Shown piece after piece: positions 11,143-22,555 of a DNA stretch of 64,000 bases. The DNA comes from Tetracentron sinense. Lineage: Eukaryota > Streptophyta > Magnoliopsida > Trochodendrales > Trochodendraceae. The DNA lies in contig CM026568.1 of the NCBI GenBank assembly GCA_015143295.1, forward strand, positions 22,760,607 through 22,824,606, in the 5' to 3' direction. Position numbers and translations under genes: made by a program. The notes under the pieces were generated by a model. The model saw only the letters and a program-made list of their open reading frames with translations, was not told where the DNA came from and made no database searches. The stretch's first letter is position 1. Every line of letters starts with the position of its first letter.

Positions 11143-11520
11143 GTCCGCTTGTTTGGATGTAAAATAGGAAAAAACAAAACAAATCAAACCCGAAAAATGT
11201 CATATTTGCTTTGTTTGTTTGCATGTAAAAATTTTCGTAAGTAAAATGTTTTAGAGAAAATGAACAATTTGTGCAAAAAAATGACTTAAATTAAAAAACC
11301 CATGTCATTTTCTGTAAAATCCTAATCTCTTTAAATATATTTTTAAAAGTATAAAAGTACACCTCTTCACATTTTTTTAACATAAAAAATAATCCGCCTT
11401 ATTTTCAAGAATGCAACCATGCAGACAAAAAAATTAACTAGAAAATTCATCTTTACCTTAAAAGCTTTTCCATCAAATGATTTACGTTGTAAAACCATTT
11501 ATGTACAAACAAACATAGCC
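11143..11520. mobile_element. Probable MITE with GTTTG-type ends
   Basis: The left end reads CTTGTTTGGATGTAAAATAG and the reverse complement of the right end reads TGTTTGTTTGTACATAAATG. The interior is AT-rich and non-coding. The TSD is unclear. Confidence 0.45.
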
Positions 11521-11910
11521 AAGAGAACAAGTCAATCAATTTAGAGACCAAGATCCGTTCTCTTTTACCTCTTACCTTTGAATAAAAAAGAGCACATTTT
11601 TTTCCTCCTCGAATCAATGAAATCTGTCTCAAGAAATCTGATGATCAACAGCTAACAAAAGTAATTTATCATTGTGGAAGTAAGGTAAATTGATGAGTAA
11701 ATTAAAAGATAAAAACATGTGTTTAGGGGTTACTTTATCTCCTAAACGAAAAAGAAAAAGAAAAAGCTAAATCCGCTCTTACAGTTGGATGTTACTGTCC
11801 CTCTTTAGTCCCACTTTGGTTGGGTACTAGACTTTACAGGGGTGTATAAAGGTTCAACAATCCTCCATTAATCCGGCCCTTTTGGAGTCTGACTGTGTGT
11901 GTTAAGGTGG

Positions 11911-12034
11911 TACTTTACCTCCATAAGCAAATAAAATAAAATAGGACAAATAAAGGTCTGAAATCCTAATGCTACTTTACCTCCTTAACCAAATAAAATA
12001 TAATAGGACAAATAAAGGTCTCAAATCCTAATGC
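11911..12034. repeat. Two-copy tandem repeat of about 62 bp
   Basis: Both copies contain ACTTTACCTCC, AAATAAAATA, ATAGGACAAATAAAGGTCT and AAATCCTAATGC in the same order. Confidence 0.75.
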
Positions 12035-13280
12035 GATTAATATATACCAGGCCCCTCGTGGATAACAAAAGCAGCATAGGAAAATCATAATTAGTCAATT
12101 TGTCTGGATCAAAATTTCCTTTTTCTATGGATGAATGAATGGCACATAACCAATCCCAACATGGGAGAGAAAAACCATTCTCCAAAATACAAAATGAATT
12201 ACATGGAGGAAAGGAGTGCTCTAGTTAACATAATAATTAGGAACGAATCTCATCCATGGAATTCAGTCAGAAAGCTTCAAAACTAAATGAACTCCGATCC
12301 AAGAGTACCAAAATCTGCATTACTTGCATAGGAATAAAGGCATCTCCTAGTTGCATGGCGCCACCACTACCAAACACCCAAAACCTCCAATTACAGTTTA
12401 ATTTAGTAGCTATTAGTGGAGTTCAACTCTATCCAGACTTCTGGAGGAGCCTGCAAAATGCCCAACAATATACAAGTAGTGCAACAATTTCAAGCAAAAT
12501 ATCAATCTGAGGTAAAATGAGGAATTTGAGAGAAATTTCTTGAAATTATTTAGGGTTAACATCTCATTTATAAACTTGTTATATGATATTTAGAGTTGGC
12601 TCTTTAAGAACAACATATTCTAGATAATTTCTCTCCCATGCATTCTAAAGAGCACAAGGGAAAAACTATTGAAAAGTGTCACAAATTTTATTCAGGATAA
12701 AATTCTATTTATGATGTTTTTCTGTGAAAAAATAATTTGCAGAAATTCCTAGTTAATTAGGGATTTGTACTAGAGACTAAATAAGCCTGAGTGAGCAGGC
12801 TATTGTGAACACAAAATGGATCTCGAGGAGAGCAGGCTCGCCAGTAATCTCCATGGCTTTCATGGAGAGCAGGTTCTTGGTGTTAGATTGGGTTAAATCC
12901 AGGCGACAAGGGTCTAGGCATTTCCCGGACAGTTTTTTGACAACACTGCTCATGTAACCGAAAAAGCATATATGATTTTATAATTCAAGCATTACCCAAC
13001 TTAACCAGGCCAAACTTGAGTCAACGCAATCCAACTCAACCTGAGCTGGGTTAGGGTTAAAAAATGACTAAATTAGTCCTCGGGTGGCGCTCGGAATGGG
13101 TTGGGACAGTGGCTGATTGTTCTGCTCTTAAGGTTGGGCTTGGGCTAGTCCCTCCCACCCAAGTTGCACCGCGGCTATATGCTACCAAAATTCTTGATTT
13201 CAAATCCAAACTTTAAAACTTGGAAATGCTAAGGGACTTGAACACAAACTAGTTTTTAAAAAACTCAATTAATTGGTTTA
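12035..13280. other. Spacer downstream of MOS4
   Basis: An 84-codon open frame at 12256-12510 on + has no recognisable domain and no supporting context, so I do not call it a gene. No repeat family with clear ends was identified here. Confidence 0.4.
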
Positions 13281-13675
13281 GAATCAAGTAGAATAATGAC
13301 AGAAATAGTTCTTGATTTTCATTTATTCACAAAATTTGCTCTCAAGAGATAAGGGAATTATCTAAACCTAAATTAAATTTTATTCATCAATGATGTGCTA
13401 AAACATCTTCGAAACTTAATCAACACCCTATCGACAATAAAGACATACCTTAATGTTCTGAAAAGCAGGAAAGAATGGAATCAAGTAGAATAATGACAAA
13501 TAATTCTTGATTTTCATTTATTGACAAAATTTGCTCTCAGGTGATAAGGAATTATCTACAACCTATAAATCTTATTCACCCAATATCGATGAGATGTGCT
13601 AAAATATCTTCAAAACTTTAATCAACACCCCATCGACCATAAAAACATACCTTAATGTTCGGAATGCAGCAAAGA
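13281..13675. repeat. 197-bp tandem duplication at the 3' end of MOS4
   Basis: GAATCAAGTAGAATAATGAC occurs at 13281 and again at 13478, and the two following about 197-bp stretches align throughout. Both carry TTTTCATTTATT, ACAAAATTTGCTCTCA, ATGTGCTAAAA and ACATACCTTAATGTTC. The MOS4-proximal copy contains the real stop codon and last codons. The distal copy holds a mutated duplicate of them. Confidence 0.85.
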
Positions 13676-14994
13676 ACCATTCTCCTCCAAGTTCCAACCT
13701 CTGTTAGGGTTAATTTATTAGATCTGAAACTAACAAAATGCAATGAAAAAGAAATACACTATTTAGAAAAGGTAGATATACCTCTCTGCAGCTTCTCTCC
13801 CGAGTTCTTCAATATGATTTTCAATCATAGCACAAGCAGCTTGGATTTCTATATTTTTCTCACAAAGCTCCTTCCATTGTGCAGACAAAGCATCAAGCTC
13901 GACTGCGGTGTTTTGCTGTTCATATCAAGAAATTTATTGTCTGATCAAAATGCAGGCCAGCAACTTTTCATTCCTGATTATATTTGTTTTCCTTATACAA
14001 CGGAAATGTGGTCTAATGCTTAGATCTCACCTGATGATATTTCCTTTCACGGTTCACAATTTCAATCTTTTCATTTTGTCCCAAAGCCATAGCTTGCATC
14101 CTGCAAAACATAATGGTATGTAGGTGATAAAAAACTCGCTAATGTCCCAAAGCTATAGTTTGCATCTTGCAAAAGAAAATGGTACGCAGGTGATAAACAA
14201 CATGCTAACATGAAGTGCAAATAACAATAACAAGCATAATCTTTTGACCCAAGTCTCAGGTGCTTCTGCATGTAAAACTCCAATGTTGATTCTTTAGATG
14301 GAAGTGAAGCAGAATTGCCTAAAAGCATGTAAACAATGGAAGGGGATAACTTATGTGTTAGATACAAGTCAATCTATGTAACAAGGACATAGCAGAGAAG
14401 AAAATATTCCATGCTGACAACCACGTTGCAACATAGTATGCACACAAATATTAAAAAGGAAGGACACTAGTATAGCGTCTACAACCTAAATAGATGATTA
14501 TAGTTGGCATATCAAACACCTAATGTCTATGTTTAAAACCAAAACATGAATTTGTTTCTATGCCATGTACAAGACAATATAGTGGTCCTCCAATATGCAT
14601 CTGGTAGAATCATAAGGAGCACAACTTTACAAGAATTATCATTTGATGATTTTTTTTTCTTTTTAATTGTCAAGAGAATTTGTTTTCATTTAAAGGTCCA
14701 GTTGCCTGGAGTATTCTGCCATTCGAACGAGAGGCCTTCTCAGAGCCACAAACATAATGGCGGTAAACCACTACCTGGATGGCACTCTGGGATTTCTTTT
14801 TGCACTGTTTGTTCTAATTCAATCGAGTTAGAAGATTTTAAAGGTCATATGCAGCTGCAACAATCCCTCCTATTGGTAGGTACTAGCCCTTGAGTTCAAA
14901 TCTACTTCTGTTGTGGCCGTTAACCATTATTTTAGACCATTAATTATGGCTTCATAATATTCTATTGATATTTTATTTATTTTTGTCAAATTAA

Positions 14995-15027
<33 letters not shown>

Positions 15028-18000
15028 ATTATTTACGATAAAATACTGAAACAATTGAAAAAGTAACCATTGTGGAGAAGAATTCTTGAGGAAAGGCCGT
15101 ACATAATAAAAATTGCACCACGATAAAATGCTAAGCTGCACATAATAATAAGTCACAATTATGCAAACTATAAAATGATTTTTTAAGCATGTAACTGAAT
15201 CGATGTTAGCATCACCAATTTAACACTGATGATTAAAGCATAGAAAATACAGTTTCTTTGTGATGCCATGGAAATGAATGTCGCATTTCAAATTGAATAT
15301 CCGGAATGAACCTGGACAAGAATGCCTCAAGTTGTTGGTTGTGATGTTTCCAGACATCAGCACCATGCTTCGACATCAGGTCCAGATTTTCTAGTCTGCA
15401 AAATTTAATAAGTCAATTACAAACAATACAAGGATGACAATATTGTATCTAAGCATGTGCATCTTTCAACACAATCATAGATCTGTTTGGTGTCCATAAG
15501 AGCTATATGAAACTATGAAACAGAGGATAGTCTGTTGTCCGGTTTATGTGTAGTGTAGTGCGGTAGAATATGGGAGAACTTGTTAGAAGATAACGTAGAT
15601 ATTACAGAAAGCCGGAAAGCCAAAAGGTATCTATTTCCATTACAATTTCCTTCTAATTGATAATGGCAACATAACTCAACACTTACATGGAACTAGGATA
15701 TAACTGATAGTTAAAATTTTCCATAGTTGAATAACTGGAAAGGATAAATATGATATACACAATGATCAAAATTGTGTTGAATATATTTTCTACAGCAAAT
15801 TAAACAAAAAAAATATTTATGCAGGTTCTTCCTTCAGCAAAATGATTTTTTTTTGGATATTGTGCTGACTTTGAACAAATGCTTGAACAAGAACTGCTTG
15901 AATGGTTTTTATTATTATTGTTATTGTGGCTCTCTGTTCTTACAACCGAACTGAGAAAACGTTTGAACAAAATCCGTTTGAAAGGTTTTTTCATCGTGGC
16001 TCTCTGTTCTCAAAAACACAACTGGTTCTAACATTTAACCTAGTAACTAAACCATGTTTATTTCAAGAATAATGATGATGAACTCAAGCATATAAGCATC
16101 TACTGAACTGTTTACATCTAAACAAAGCAAATTCACATCAAGCATTTAAAGAGAGAAGGAAATTAACCTATAAATTTTCATCCAAAACAGCTAAAAACAA
16201 TTTAATCACCAAAGCTGTTTAGCATGTTGTAGGATTAGAATCAAAAACCATAGGTGATAAACTGACAATGGGGAGTTCAGGGAGTAGAGTTGTGAACTTG
16301 TGATAGGTCATTGCAAGCGCAAGTCACACTGACTAAATGAGGGGGAGGGGAGAATTAGGGGGCATTTGGCAGCACTACTATAAAGCATAGTTCGAAAACT
16401 CGGCGAGTCACCCGAGTAACTCGGCCGAGTTACTCGACTCAACTGAATTTCGAGTTGAGTCGCCTCAAAACTTGAAGGAGACACTGTTTGCCCAGTTACT
16501 CGGGGATTCGATCGAGTCAAGCAGAGTTTTTCAACTCGCCAAACTAGGCCGAGTCACATAAGGGTATTTTTATCATTATTTTAAACCTAAACTCGAACGT
16601 CACACTTTTTTTGCATCATAATTTTTTGGGTCTACAAAGACAATTTATTATGGGATTTGTTAAACCTAATTTTTAGGTTTAAGGCTTTAAAACCAGTGTA
16701 CTTTGAGTTCTTTTAATTCAGGTTTTTTAAGTTATTACATATGTATTCCGAGTTGGACTGAGTCGAGTTTTGTTCCGAGTATTCCGAGTTACTCGACCCG
16801 GCTACCTTTTGAGTCAAGTTGAGTTGAGTTTTCGGGGTTTAGAACTATGCTATAAAGTATTTATTTACAAATAAGTGTGTTTGGTACAAAATAAATTGAA
16901 GTAAAAGTGGTTAGGAACCCAGGAAAATACATAAATAAACCCAGGGCTACTTTTTTTCAAACACTTATAAATAAGTGATTTTCCATCAAAACGTCTCTTA
17001 AGTGAGACATTTTTGTTGCCAGCCTTTTTATGAAATTCCAAAATTACCCTTCATCCTCATATGAGATCCCGATGCCATCTTTCACATGAAAAAGTATTTT
17101 TTTTAATTCTAAAAAAAGTGGTGATGCCAAATGAGCTTCATGTAAAAAAAGTTACGTATTAAAAAAATGACTCATTAGCTTATAGTTGTGTTGCCAAACG
17201 CCCCACACAGAGAACTAGGAGCTCGGTTTTGGCATGGTTGTATAGAGGATGGAGCTTAGTTACATAAAGTGGGAGGATGGAAGCAAAGGTTCTTAAAATA
17301 TCAAGTGATGGGAGTGAGAGCAAGAGATAAATTCTATTTATCTTAACATTGAATTTAACTCATTTACCAAATTATGAGTGGAAAAAATCACTAATGTTCA
17401 AAAACACTAATAAATTAAAAATAATACAATTTCATGGCCTTAAAGATGAAGTTGAATATAATCATGGTAGTGAGTCTACTGTCTAGTGACACACTGACAG
17501 CTAAGGGTAAAGACCTCCGAACAAGAGTGAGAGCAAGAGATAAATTCTAAAGGGGGATGGATACTCAAGGCATTGCCTCCCTGCACGTAAAGGACAGCTA
17601 GGTCGTATTTCAGCACAGACAAGGAATTCAGAGCTCGGTTTAGGTTTTGGCATGTAGGAAGGTGAGAAGCGAGAACCAAGGGTTGGCTATTGGGCAGTTT
17701 TAAGAGTTTAAACTAAGGCTGAGAATTTCTTTATATGTGAGAAGGGGTTATGACTCAGTGGATCAGTTTGGGGCTATGTTGCAAAGACACGGGTGTCGGT
17801 ATCGGACTTGGATACGGGGCGTCGAACACAGCGAACCCCAAAAATAAGATTCAGGGACATGGGATGGGAGGATATTTTAATTTTTTACTTTAAAAATTAT
17901 TATACTTTTAGATATTATATGAATAATACTATATAAATTTTTTTAAAAAAATAAAAAAAAATTATAGCAAATAACACCAAGTAATATATTACAAATTACA

Positions 18001-21000
18001 GTTCATTAAACAATATAAATAAGACATGAATTAAAGCAAATGAACTAATAAATATATATTAATTCAAAATGTTAATGATAATCTCAAATATTATTAACTC
18101 AAGATACATATGAATTTCCTAATAAAATGAACAACTAAAACAAGTAAACAACAAACAAAACTAGTTTGCATACTTCTGACTCTTGAGGTGTTTGTAGAGA
18201 ATAATGTTTGAACTTTATCCCTCTCTCCCTTTCTTTTCGTTAGACGTCACAGGGATCGATGATTCCTCCTATTCATTATTATGTTTTTTCTCCTATTGAA
18301 ATTCTCAGTGAGATCTTCCTCATTTCTTTTTGGGAATATCCTCATTGCTTTTTCCTCATAGGATTGTGTGGAATCTCAACGTTCCTTCCAAGGTATTTTT
18401 TCTCTCTCTTATGGGTGGCTTTTTGATACGAAATTCCCACTTCTGATAACTTAAGGCTTAGAGGGTGGAGGATGGCCAAAAAATGTTTTATGTGTCTTGA
18501 ATTGGAGGAATTTGCTGATCATTTGCTATTGCATTATTCCTTACTTCCTTCGTGCGGCACTTGGAACTATTTCCTATCACGTTTGGAAATTGCTTGGGTT
18601 TCCCCTGAATTCTTTCAAAACTTCTTATCCTATTGGTCTTTGGTAAAGGTGGAACTAGGGGTGTAAACGAGTTGAGCTAAGCTGAGCCGAGCTGGGCACT
18701 TCTCAGGCTCGGCTCGTTGGAATTTTACAGAGGCTCAGGCTAGGCTTGGCTCGGCTCGTTGGAATTTTACAGAAGCTCAGGCTCAGCTCGGCTTGTCTAC
18801 AAATCATTGAGCTCGAGCTCGGCTCGATAATTTTTTTTTTTTTCAAATACATTAATAAGCACTAAATTCAATAAAAAAAATTAAAAGGACTTTTTTTTTT
18901 TTGGGATGTCATGTGACTCACGTGAAAGCTTGAGTTAAAACTTAAACGAAAATAAATATGTTAATGTATACTAAATATATTTTACCAAAAAAAAGGTATA
19001 CTAAATATATAATATAAATTTAACTTTTAAAGGGTATTATTATAAAATTAATCAAGCCGAGCCGAGTTGAGCCACCTATTATTCAGGCTCGGCTCGTTTA
19101 TTTTTCGAGCTCACTTTTAAGGCTCGGCTCGGCTCAACGAGCCCAAAGTAAAAGCTCAAGCTCAGTTTATTTCATTTCGAGTCGAGCTGGCTCGTGAGCT
19201 GACTCGGCTCATTGACACCCCTAGGTGGAACCTTGCGTACTCTGGTTTCTACTTCCAGGTGCAATTGCATGGACTATCTAGAAAGAGAGAAATCAACGGG
19301 TATTTGATAATGTTTCTAGTTCACCCATCTAAGTTTGTTCTAGAATTCGATGTATAATGTTTGAGTGGTGTTCCATTAAGAGGGATTTTAATGAGCTGCA
19401 TCTTCACCATTTACTTTAACGTTCATAACTAGTCTCATTGTATGCTAGGCTATTTTTTTGTCTCTAGGCTCACAACCTTGTGACCCTCTTTATCAACTTT
19501 TCGCTATATTTATAAAAGATCCCATTTACCGATGAAAAATAAATAAATAAAAACAAATTGATTAGGTCTTTGGCATGGGGGAAGATGAAAAAATGTGCCA
19601 TCATACGGAGGAATCAAATGAGCATTTACTTTTGCTATTGTAAGATCATATGTCACCACAAACTTAAGAATCGGATCTCTCATCTCGTTTCTATCTCCAT
19701 CTCTAACCTCCATGCAACTATTGTCTATCTTCCTTTCCTACATGAACATCACAATCACCTCCTATTCATACCCTCTCCCACGGGTACAGATTTTTCATTT
19801 ACATACATTCACACACACACACACACACATTGCTGAAGATTTTCTTAGTAATTTAAACTGAAAGTTGATTCTTTCAACTGTTGAGGCTCAATGAGCTTGG
19901 TGTTGTGCAATTCTTGTGAAAGTTTGAATCTTCCTATGTGATCAGTGTGATGCCAACCAACCTACTGATAAGCTTATTCCATATCTGATTAACTTGGTCA
20001 TGGTTTTCAACATGCTTGGTGCAATGAAATGCTTTTGCAAGGTGTGATACTTTGTATGTGAACAATGCGATACTAATCAACCTATCTAATACGATTTTCT
20101 CCAACTTTGATTAAGTTCTTTATTTACAAATATTTTTTTCTAAATCATGACACAGTAGAGATTTAGCTCACTGCATCTATCATCGAGTACTGTGAGAAAC
20201 ACATATTTCTACATTCTTAAAGAGAGATTGATCCTTTAGGAGATTGGTAATGAGAAATACTAGTTGGAAACCTTTTGAAATAGAAGGAACCACCTAGGTA
20301 AGTTGATGAAATATTAATTCGAAAGTACAAGAACACCCCAGCATTGATGCCACATTTACAATAGTCAATGATTTGCGAAAACCTTTTAGAATGGTGATTT
20401 ATATGAAAAGTATATAATAGATGGGTGAATTATAATTCCAACAAGTTGCCAAAAGGAATAGAATTATGGCTTCTATTCATGTGTGTGAAACTGCTCGACA
20501 TCTTACGGTTTTCCTTCTCAACAGTCAGCTTTCATCAACGAAGGTACAATAATTGGATGAATGAAGTGATATAGTTAATGGTGTTAATGTTCAGATAATC
20601 CATTCCTAATAGGGCAGAAGAAAATCTTAGCCATCCAGAAATCATCTAAGCAACCAAATCGATCTAACCATCAATACTTACCTAACTACTTGATGTTGTA
20701 GCAAGCGTTGAGCTTTTTCAAGAGCCAGTTTCCAAGCAGTTTCATCATTGCGTTTGTTCACAGGGGGCGGTTCTAGTCCATATCGAGACATATCCAGGGC
20801 TACCGGCGGCTTTCCAGATTTCACACGCTCATATTCTCTAGCAAGCATAGGGTGATTCTGAGATGTAAATTCATGTTCACGATGCATCAGATCAAATTAA
20901 ACCCTAATCCTCAAAAAGAAAGCAAGTATACAAATCAAAACCCTAGAAATCGACCCAAACTTCTCAAATGACTATGAGGAACAAAAAAAAAGCTGGAAAA

Positions 21001-21276
21001 ACCTAATGTTTTTAGAAATTTTGAGGAGAAAACTACCTTGAAGTTGGATTTGGGTAGTGGAGGGAGATCTTTGAGGAAATCTGCAGGTTTCTTGGTGCTC
21101 CTTCGCATCTCTTCTTCGACGAGTCTGTCGACATCTTCTTTCACGTTCGGATCGCCATAATCGTCGTCGATGTAAGGCAAAGCGTCAATGATTTGTTCCT
21201 TTGAACCGTCATACCATCCAGATCGAGAGGCCTTAGGAGGAGCTTCGAGCATTAAAATGTCTCCGTTTTTCGCCAT
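13652..21276 (-). CDS. MOS4: MOS4 / SPF27 (BCAS2-like) splicing factor, six exons
   Basis: Joining exons 21037-21276, 20682-20857, 15312-15395, 14031-14100, 13782-13915 and 13652-13700 on the minus strand gives 753 bases and 250 residues. All splice sites are GT-AG with matching phases; the exon 2 donor is AG|GTAAGT. The product matches the plant MOS4/BCAS2 family throughout: an N-terminal part with [15 protein letters not shown] and [15 protein letters not shown], a middle with [16 protein letters not shown], then [16 protein letters not shown], a probably coiled-coil C-terminal half with [13 protein letters not shown], and the end [10 protein letters not shown]. Arabidopsis MOS4 is about 253 residues, so the gene looks complete. 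The family is a core subunit of the PRP19/CDC5L (MOS4-associated) complex in nuclear pre-mRNA splicing and plant immunity. I chose the ATG at 21274-21276 because family members start there; an in-frame ATG 12 codons upstream is less likely. Confidence 0.95.
14088..14200. repeat. Short tandem duplication of MOS4 exon 4 acceptor region
   Basis: On +, GTCCCAAAGCCATAGCTTGC with the following ATCCTGCAAAA and ATGGTATGTAGGTGATAAA is repeated about 64 bases later in diverged form (GTCCCAAAGCTATAGTTTGC). The duplicate carries a decayed copy of the exon 4 start and its splice acceptor inside intron 3. Confidence 0.7.
14998..15027. repeat. (CA)n(TA)n microsatellite in MOS4 intron 3
   Basis: A run of CA dinucleotides passes into TA dinucleotides. 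Confidence 0.85.
16358..17204. mobile_element. MITE with GGGGCATTTGGCAGCAC ends, split by a hAT MITE
   Basis: The left end GGGGCATTTGGCAGCAC matches the reverse complement of the right end (GTGTTGCCAAACGCCCC). The hAT MITE at 16386-16849 inserted near the left end. The body has short repeats of TTATAAATAAGTG type. No clean TSD was found. Confidence 0.65.
16386..16849. mobile_element. hAT-type MITE, CGAGT-repeat family
   Basis: A perfect 8-bp TSD, CTATAAAG, flanks the 464-bp element (16378-16385 and 16850-16857). The ends read CATAGTTCGAAAACTCG and, in reverse complement, CATAGTTCTAAACCCCGAAA. The subterminal parts carry many copies of ACTCGGCCGAGTTACTCG-like motifs, candidate transposase-binding repeats. 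There is no coding capacity. Confidence 0.93.
18186..19560 (+). pseudogene. Truncated LINE (non-LTR retrotransposon) 3' part
   Basis: Reading the plus strand across frameshifts and stops gives the end of a plant L1-type ORF2. It includes [17 protein letters not shown], a zf-RVT-like zinc-binding segment ([17 protein letters not shown]), and, after an interruption, LPGAIAWTI and [13 protein letters not shown]. The hAT MITE at 18656-19223 splits the frame between LVK and the rest. The copy ends in an AAAAATAAATAAATAAAAAC tail near 19530-19555. It is dead: 5'-truncated, with stops, and lying antisense in a MOS4 intron. Confidence 0.75.
18656..19223. mobile_element. hAT-type MITE, GGCTCGGCTCG family
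   Basis: A perfect 8-bp TSD, GGTGGAAC, flanks it (18648-18655 and 19224-19231). The inverted ends are TAGGGGTGTAAACGAG and, in reverse complement, TAGGGGTGTCAATGAG. The subterminal regions are dense in GGCTCGGCTCG motifs. One 46-bp segment containing GCTCGTTGGAATTTTACAGA is duplicated in tandem near the left end. The centre is AT-rich and non-coding. Confidence 0.93.
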
Positions 21277-21998
21277 TTTTGCCTGCTTGTTTACAGAGGC
21301 TGAAGTTCTCAAGCTCCTCCACCACAGGAAGTGAATTTTAGAAGGTTAGAAAAATCAGTCTGAAGGGTAATCACTAAGCAAACTTCCGTGGGAAATGACA
21401 GTAATGCCACTGGTGAAGATTTCTAGAATAAGAAGGAACTGCTGGCCCGGCCCCCCTAGCCCTCAAAGGACCTCAATTGGCTAGGCTCAAGCCCTACCCT
21501 AAAGGTCAGGCTGAGCCGGGCCGAAAGAATTAAAAAAAAATTATATCATGCTTTAGCGGGTTTTTCTATATTGATAGCCAATATGCCATACAATTATCCT
21601 CCTTTATTCGAGCTTGAGATTGACAATACAACTCAAATAGCAACGTAACAAAGTTTCGTTATCACACTTAGATTTTTAGTATTAGTACACCCTTAATTAT
21701 TACTATTAAATTGTTAGTATTAGTTAGTATCGTTTAAATATTTAAATATTTTTACTAATATAAAGAGAATTCTCTTATTTAAAACATTGATTGAATCTTT
21801 TGTAATTCCAAAACTACCATTTGTTTTTATCTCTTCTTCATCTCATTCTTATCTTATATACATTGAGCCCTTGAAAATAAAGATGAAATTTTACAAAATT
21901 CTTAAATTACCCTTATCATAATCATTATAAAAGATAAATAATTAATGAAATATTTGCTTCGTTTCCATACTATCCCTCACTCATCTATCTATTAGGCT
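21277..21998. other. MOS4 upstream region and spacer
   Basis: The first 60-120 bases presumably hold the MOS4 5' UTR and promoter on the minus strand. No clear TATA box was seen, which is common for housekeeping genes. Beyond about 21430 lies a worn GGCCCGGCC-containing repeat and then AT-rich spacer without genes. Confidence 0.4.
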
Positions 21999-22555
21999 TG
22001 AAATTCTCTACGGTTATAACTGGACTCCAAAGAGTTCGGTTACGCCATTAAGGTCGTCATGTGTCCCTTTTAACACTTTTTAATTGTGGTTAAAATTCAC
22101 CCACCCCTAAGGTCCACCTACTTGTCATTGATTTCAGAAAAAAAAAATTAATCCTAGGAATTAGTGAATTTTAGCTAGGGTTTTAAAAAGTAATATTGTA
22201 TTCCTAAAAACCAAGGATAGGTGCGTGAACTTTAAGGGTAGATGAATCTTAACCACAGTTAAAGAGTGTCAAAAGAGACACATGACAACCTTAAGGGCGT
22301 AATGGGACTCCAACTGTGATTAAGATTCACCGACCTGTAAGGTTCACCCACTTATCCTTGGTTTTTAGAAAAAAAAAATTAATTTCTTTTAAACCTTAGT
22401 TAAAATGCACTAACTCTTATGGTTAAATATTTTTTCATTTTTTTTCTAAAAATCAAGGATAAGTGAGTGAACCCACTGGTGGGTGAATCTTAATCACAAT
22501 TAAGTAATGTTATAAGGGACACATGGCGACCTCAGTGGCGTAACCGGACTCCTCG
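21999..22555. mobile_element. Two adjoining foldback elements of the CACAGTTAA family
   Basis: The left arm has GTTACGCCATTAAGGTCGTC, ATGTGTCCCTTTTAACAC and CACCCACCCCTAAGG. The right arms are reverse complements, ending GGCGTAACCGGACTCC. The arm pattern occurs twice, so one element is joined to or nested in a relative. No coding capacity. Confidence 0.7.

Larger units (their letters stand above)
15396..20681 (-). other. MOS4 intron 2, about 5.3 kb, filled with transposons
   Basis: The intron is bounded by the exon 2 donor (GTAAGT at 20676-20681) and the exon 3 acceptor (TTTTGCAG next to 15395). It is far larger than the other four introns. It holds an outer MITE split by a hAT MITE (16358-17204), a LINE remnant in antisense orientation split by another hAT MITE (18186-19560), and spacer. 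A 23-bp direct repeat AGAGCAAGAGATAAATTCTA (with flanking GTG) occurs at about 17314 and 17527. Confidence 0.85.

Noticed and set aside
12256-12510. 84-codon plus-strand frame
   Set aside because: No recognisable domain, promoter or codon signal; length is compatible with chance.
13655-14023. 122-codon plus-strand frame
   Set aside because: It is antisense to MOS4 exons 5 and 6 and crosses an intron; it is a shadow.
14546-14893. 115-codon plus-strand frame in MOS4 intron 3
   Set aside because: Low-complexity stretches and no similarity; lies antisense in an intron.
20935-21036. Continuation of the MOS4 exon 1 frame past residue 80
   Set aside because: A GT donor at 21035-21036 and perfect phase with exon 2 show this is intron 1 sequence.
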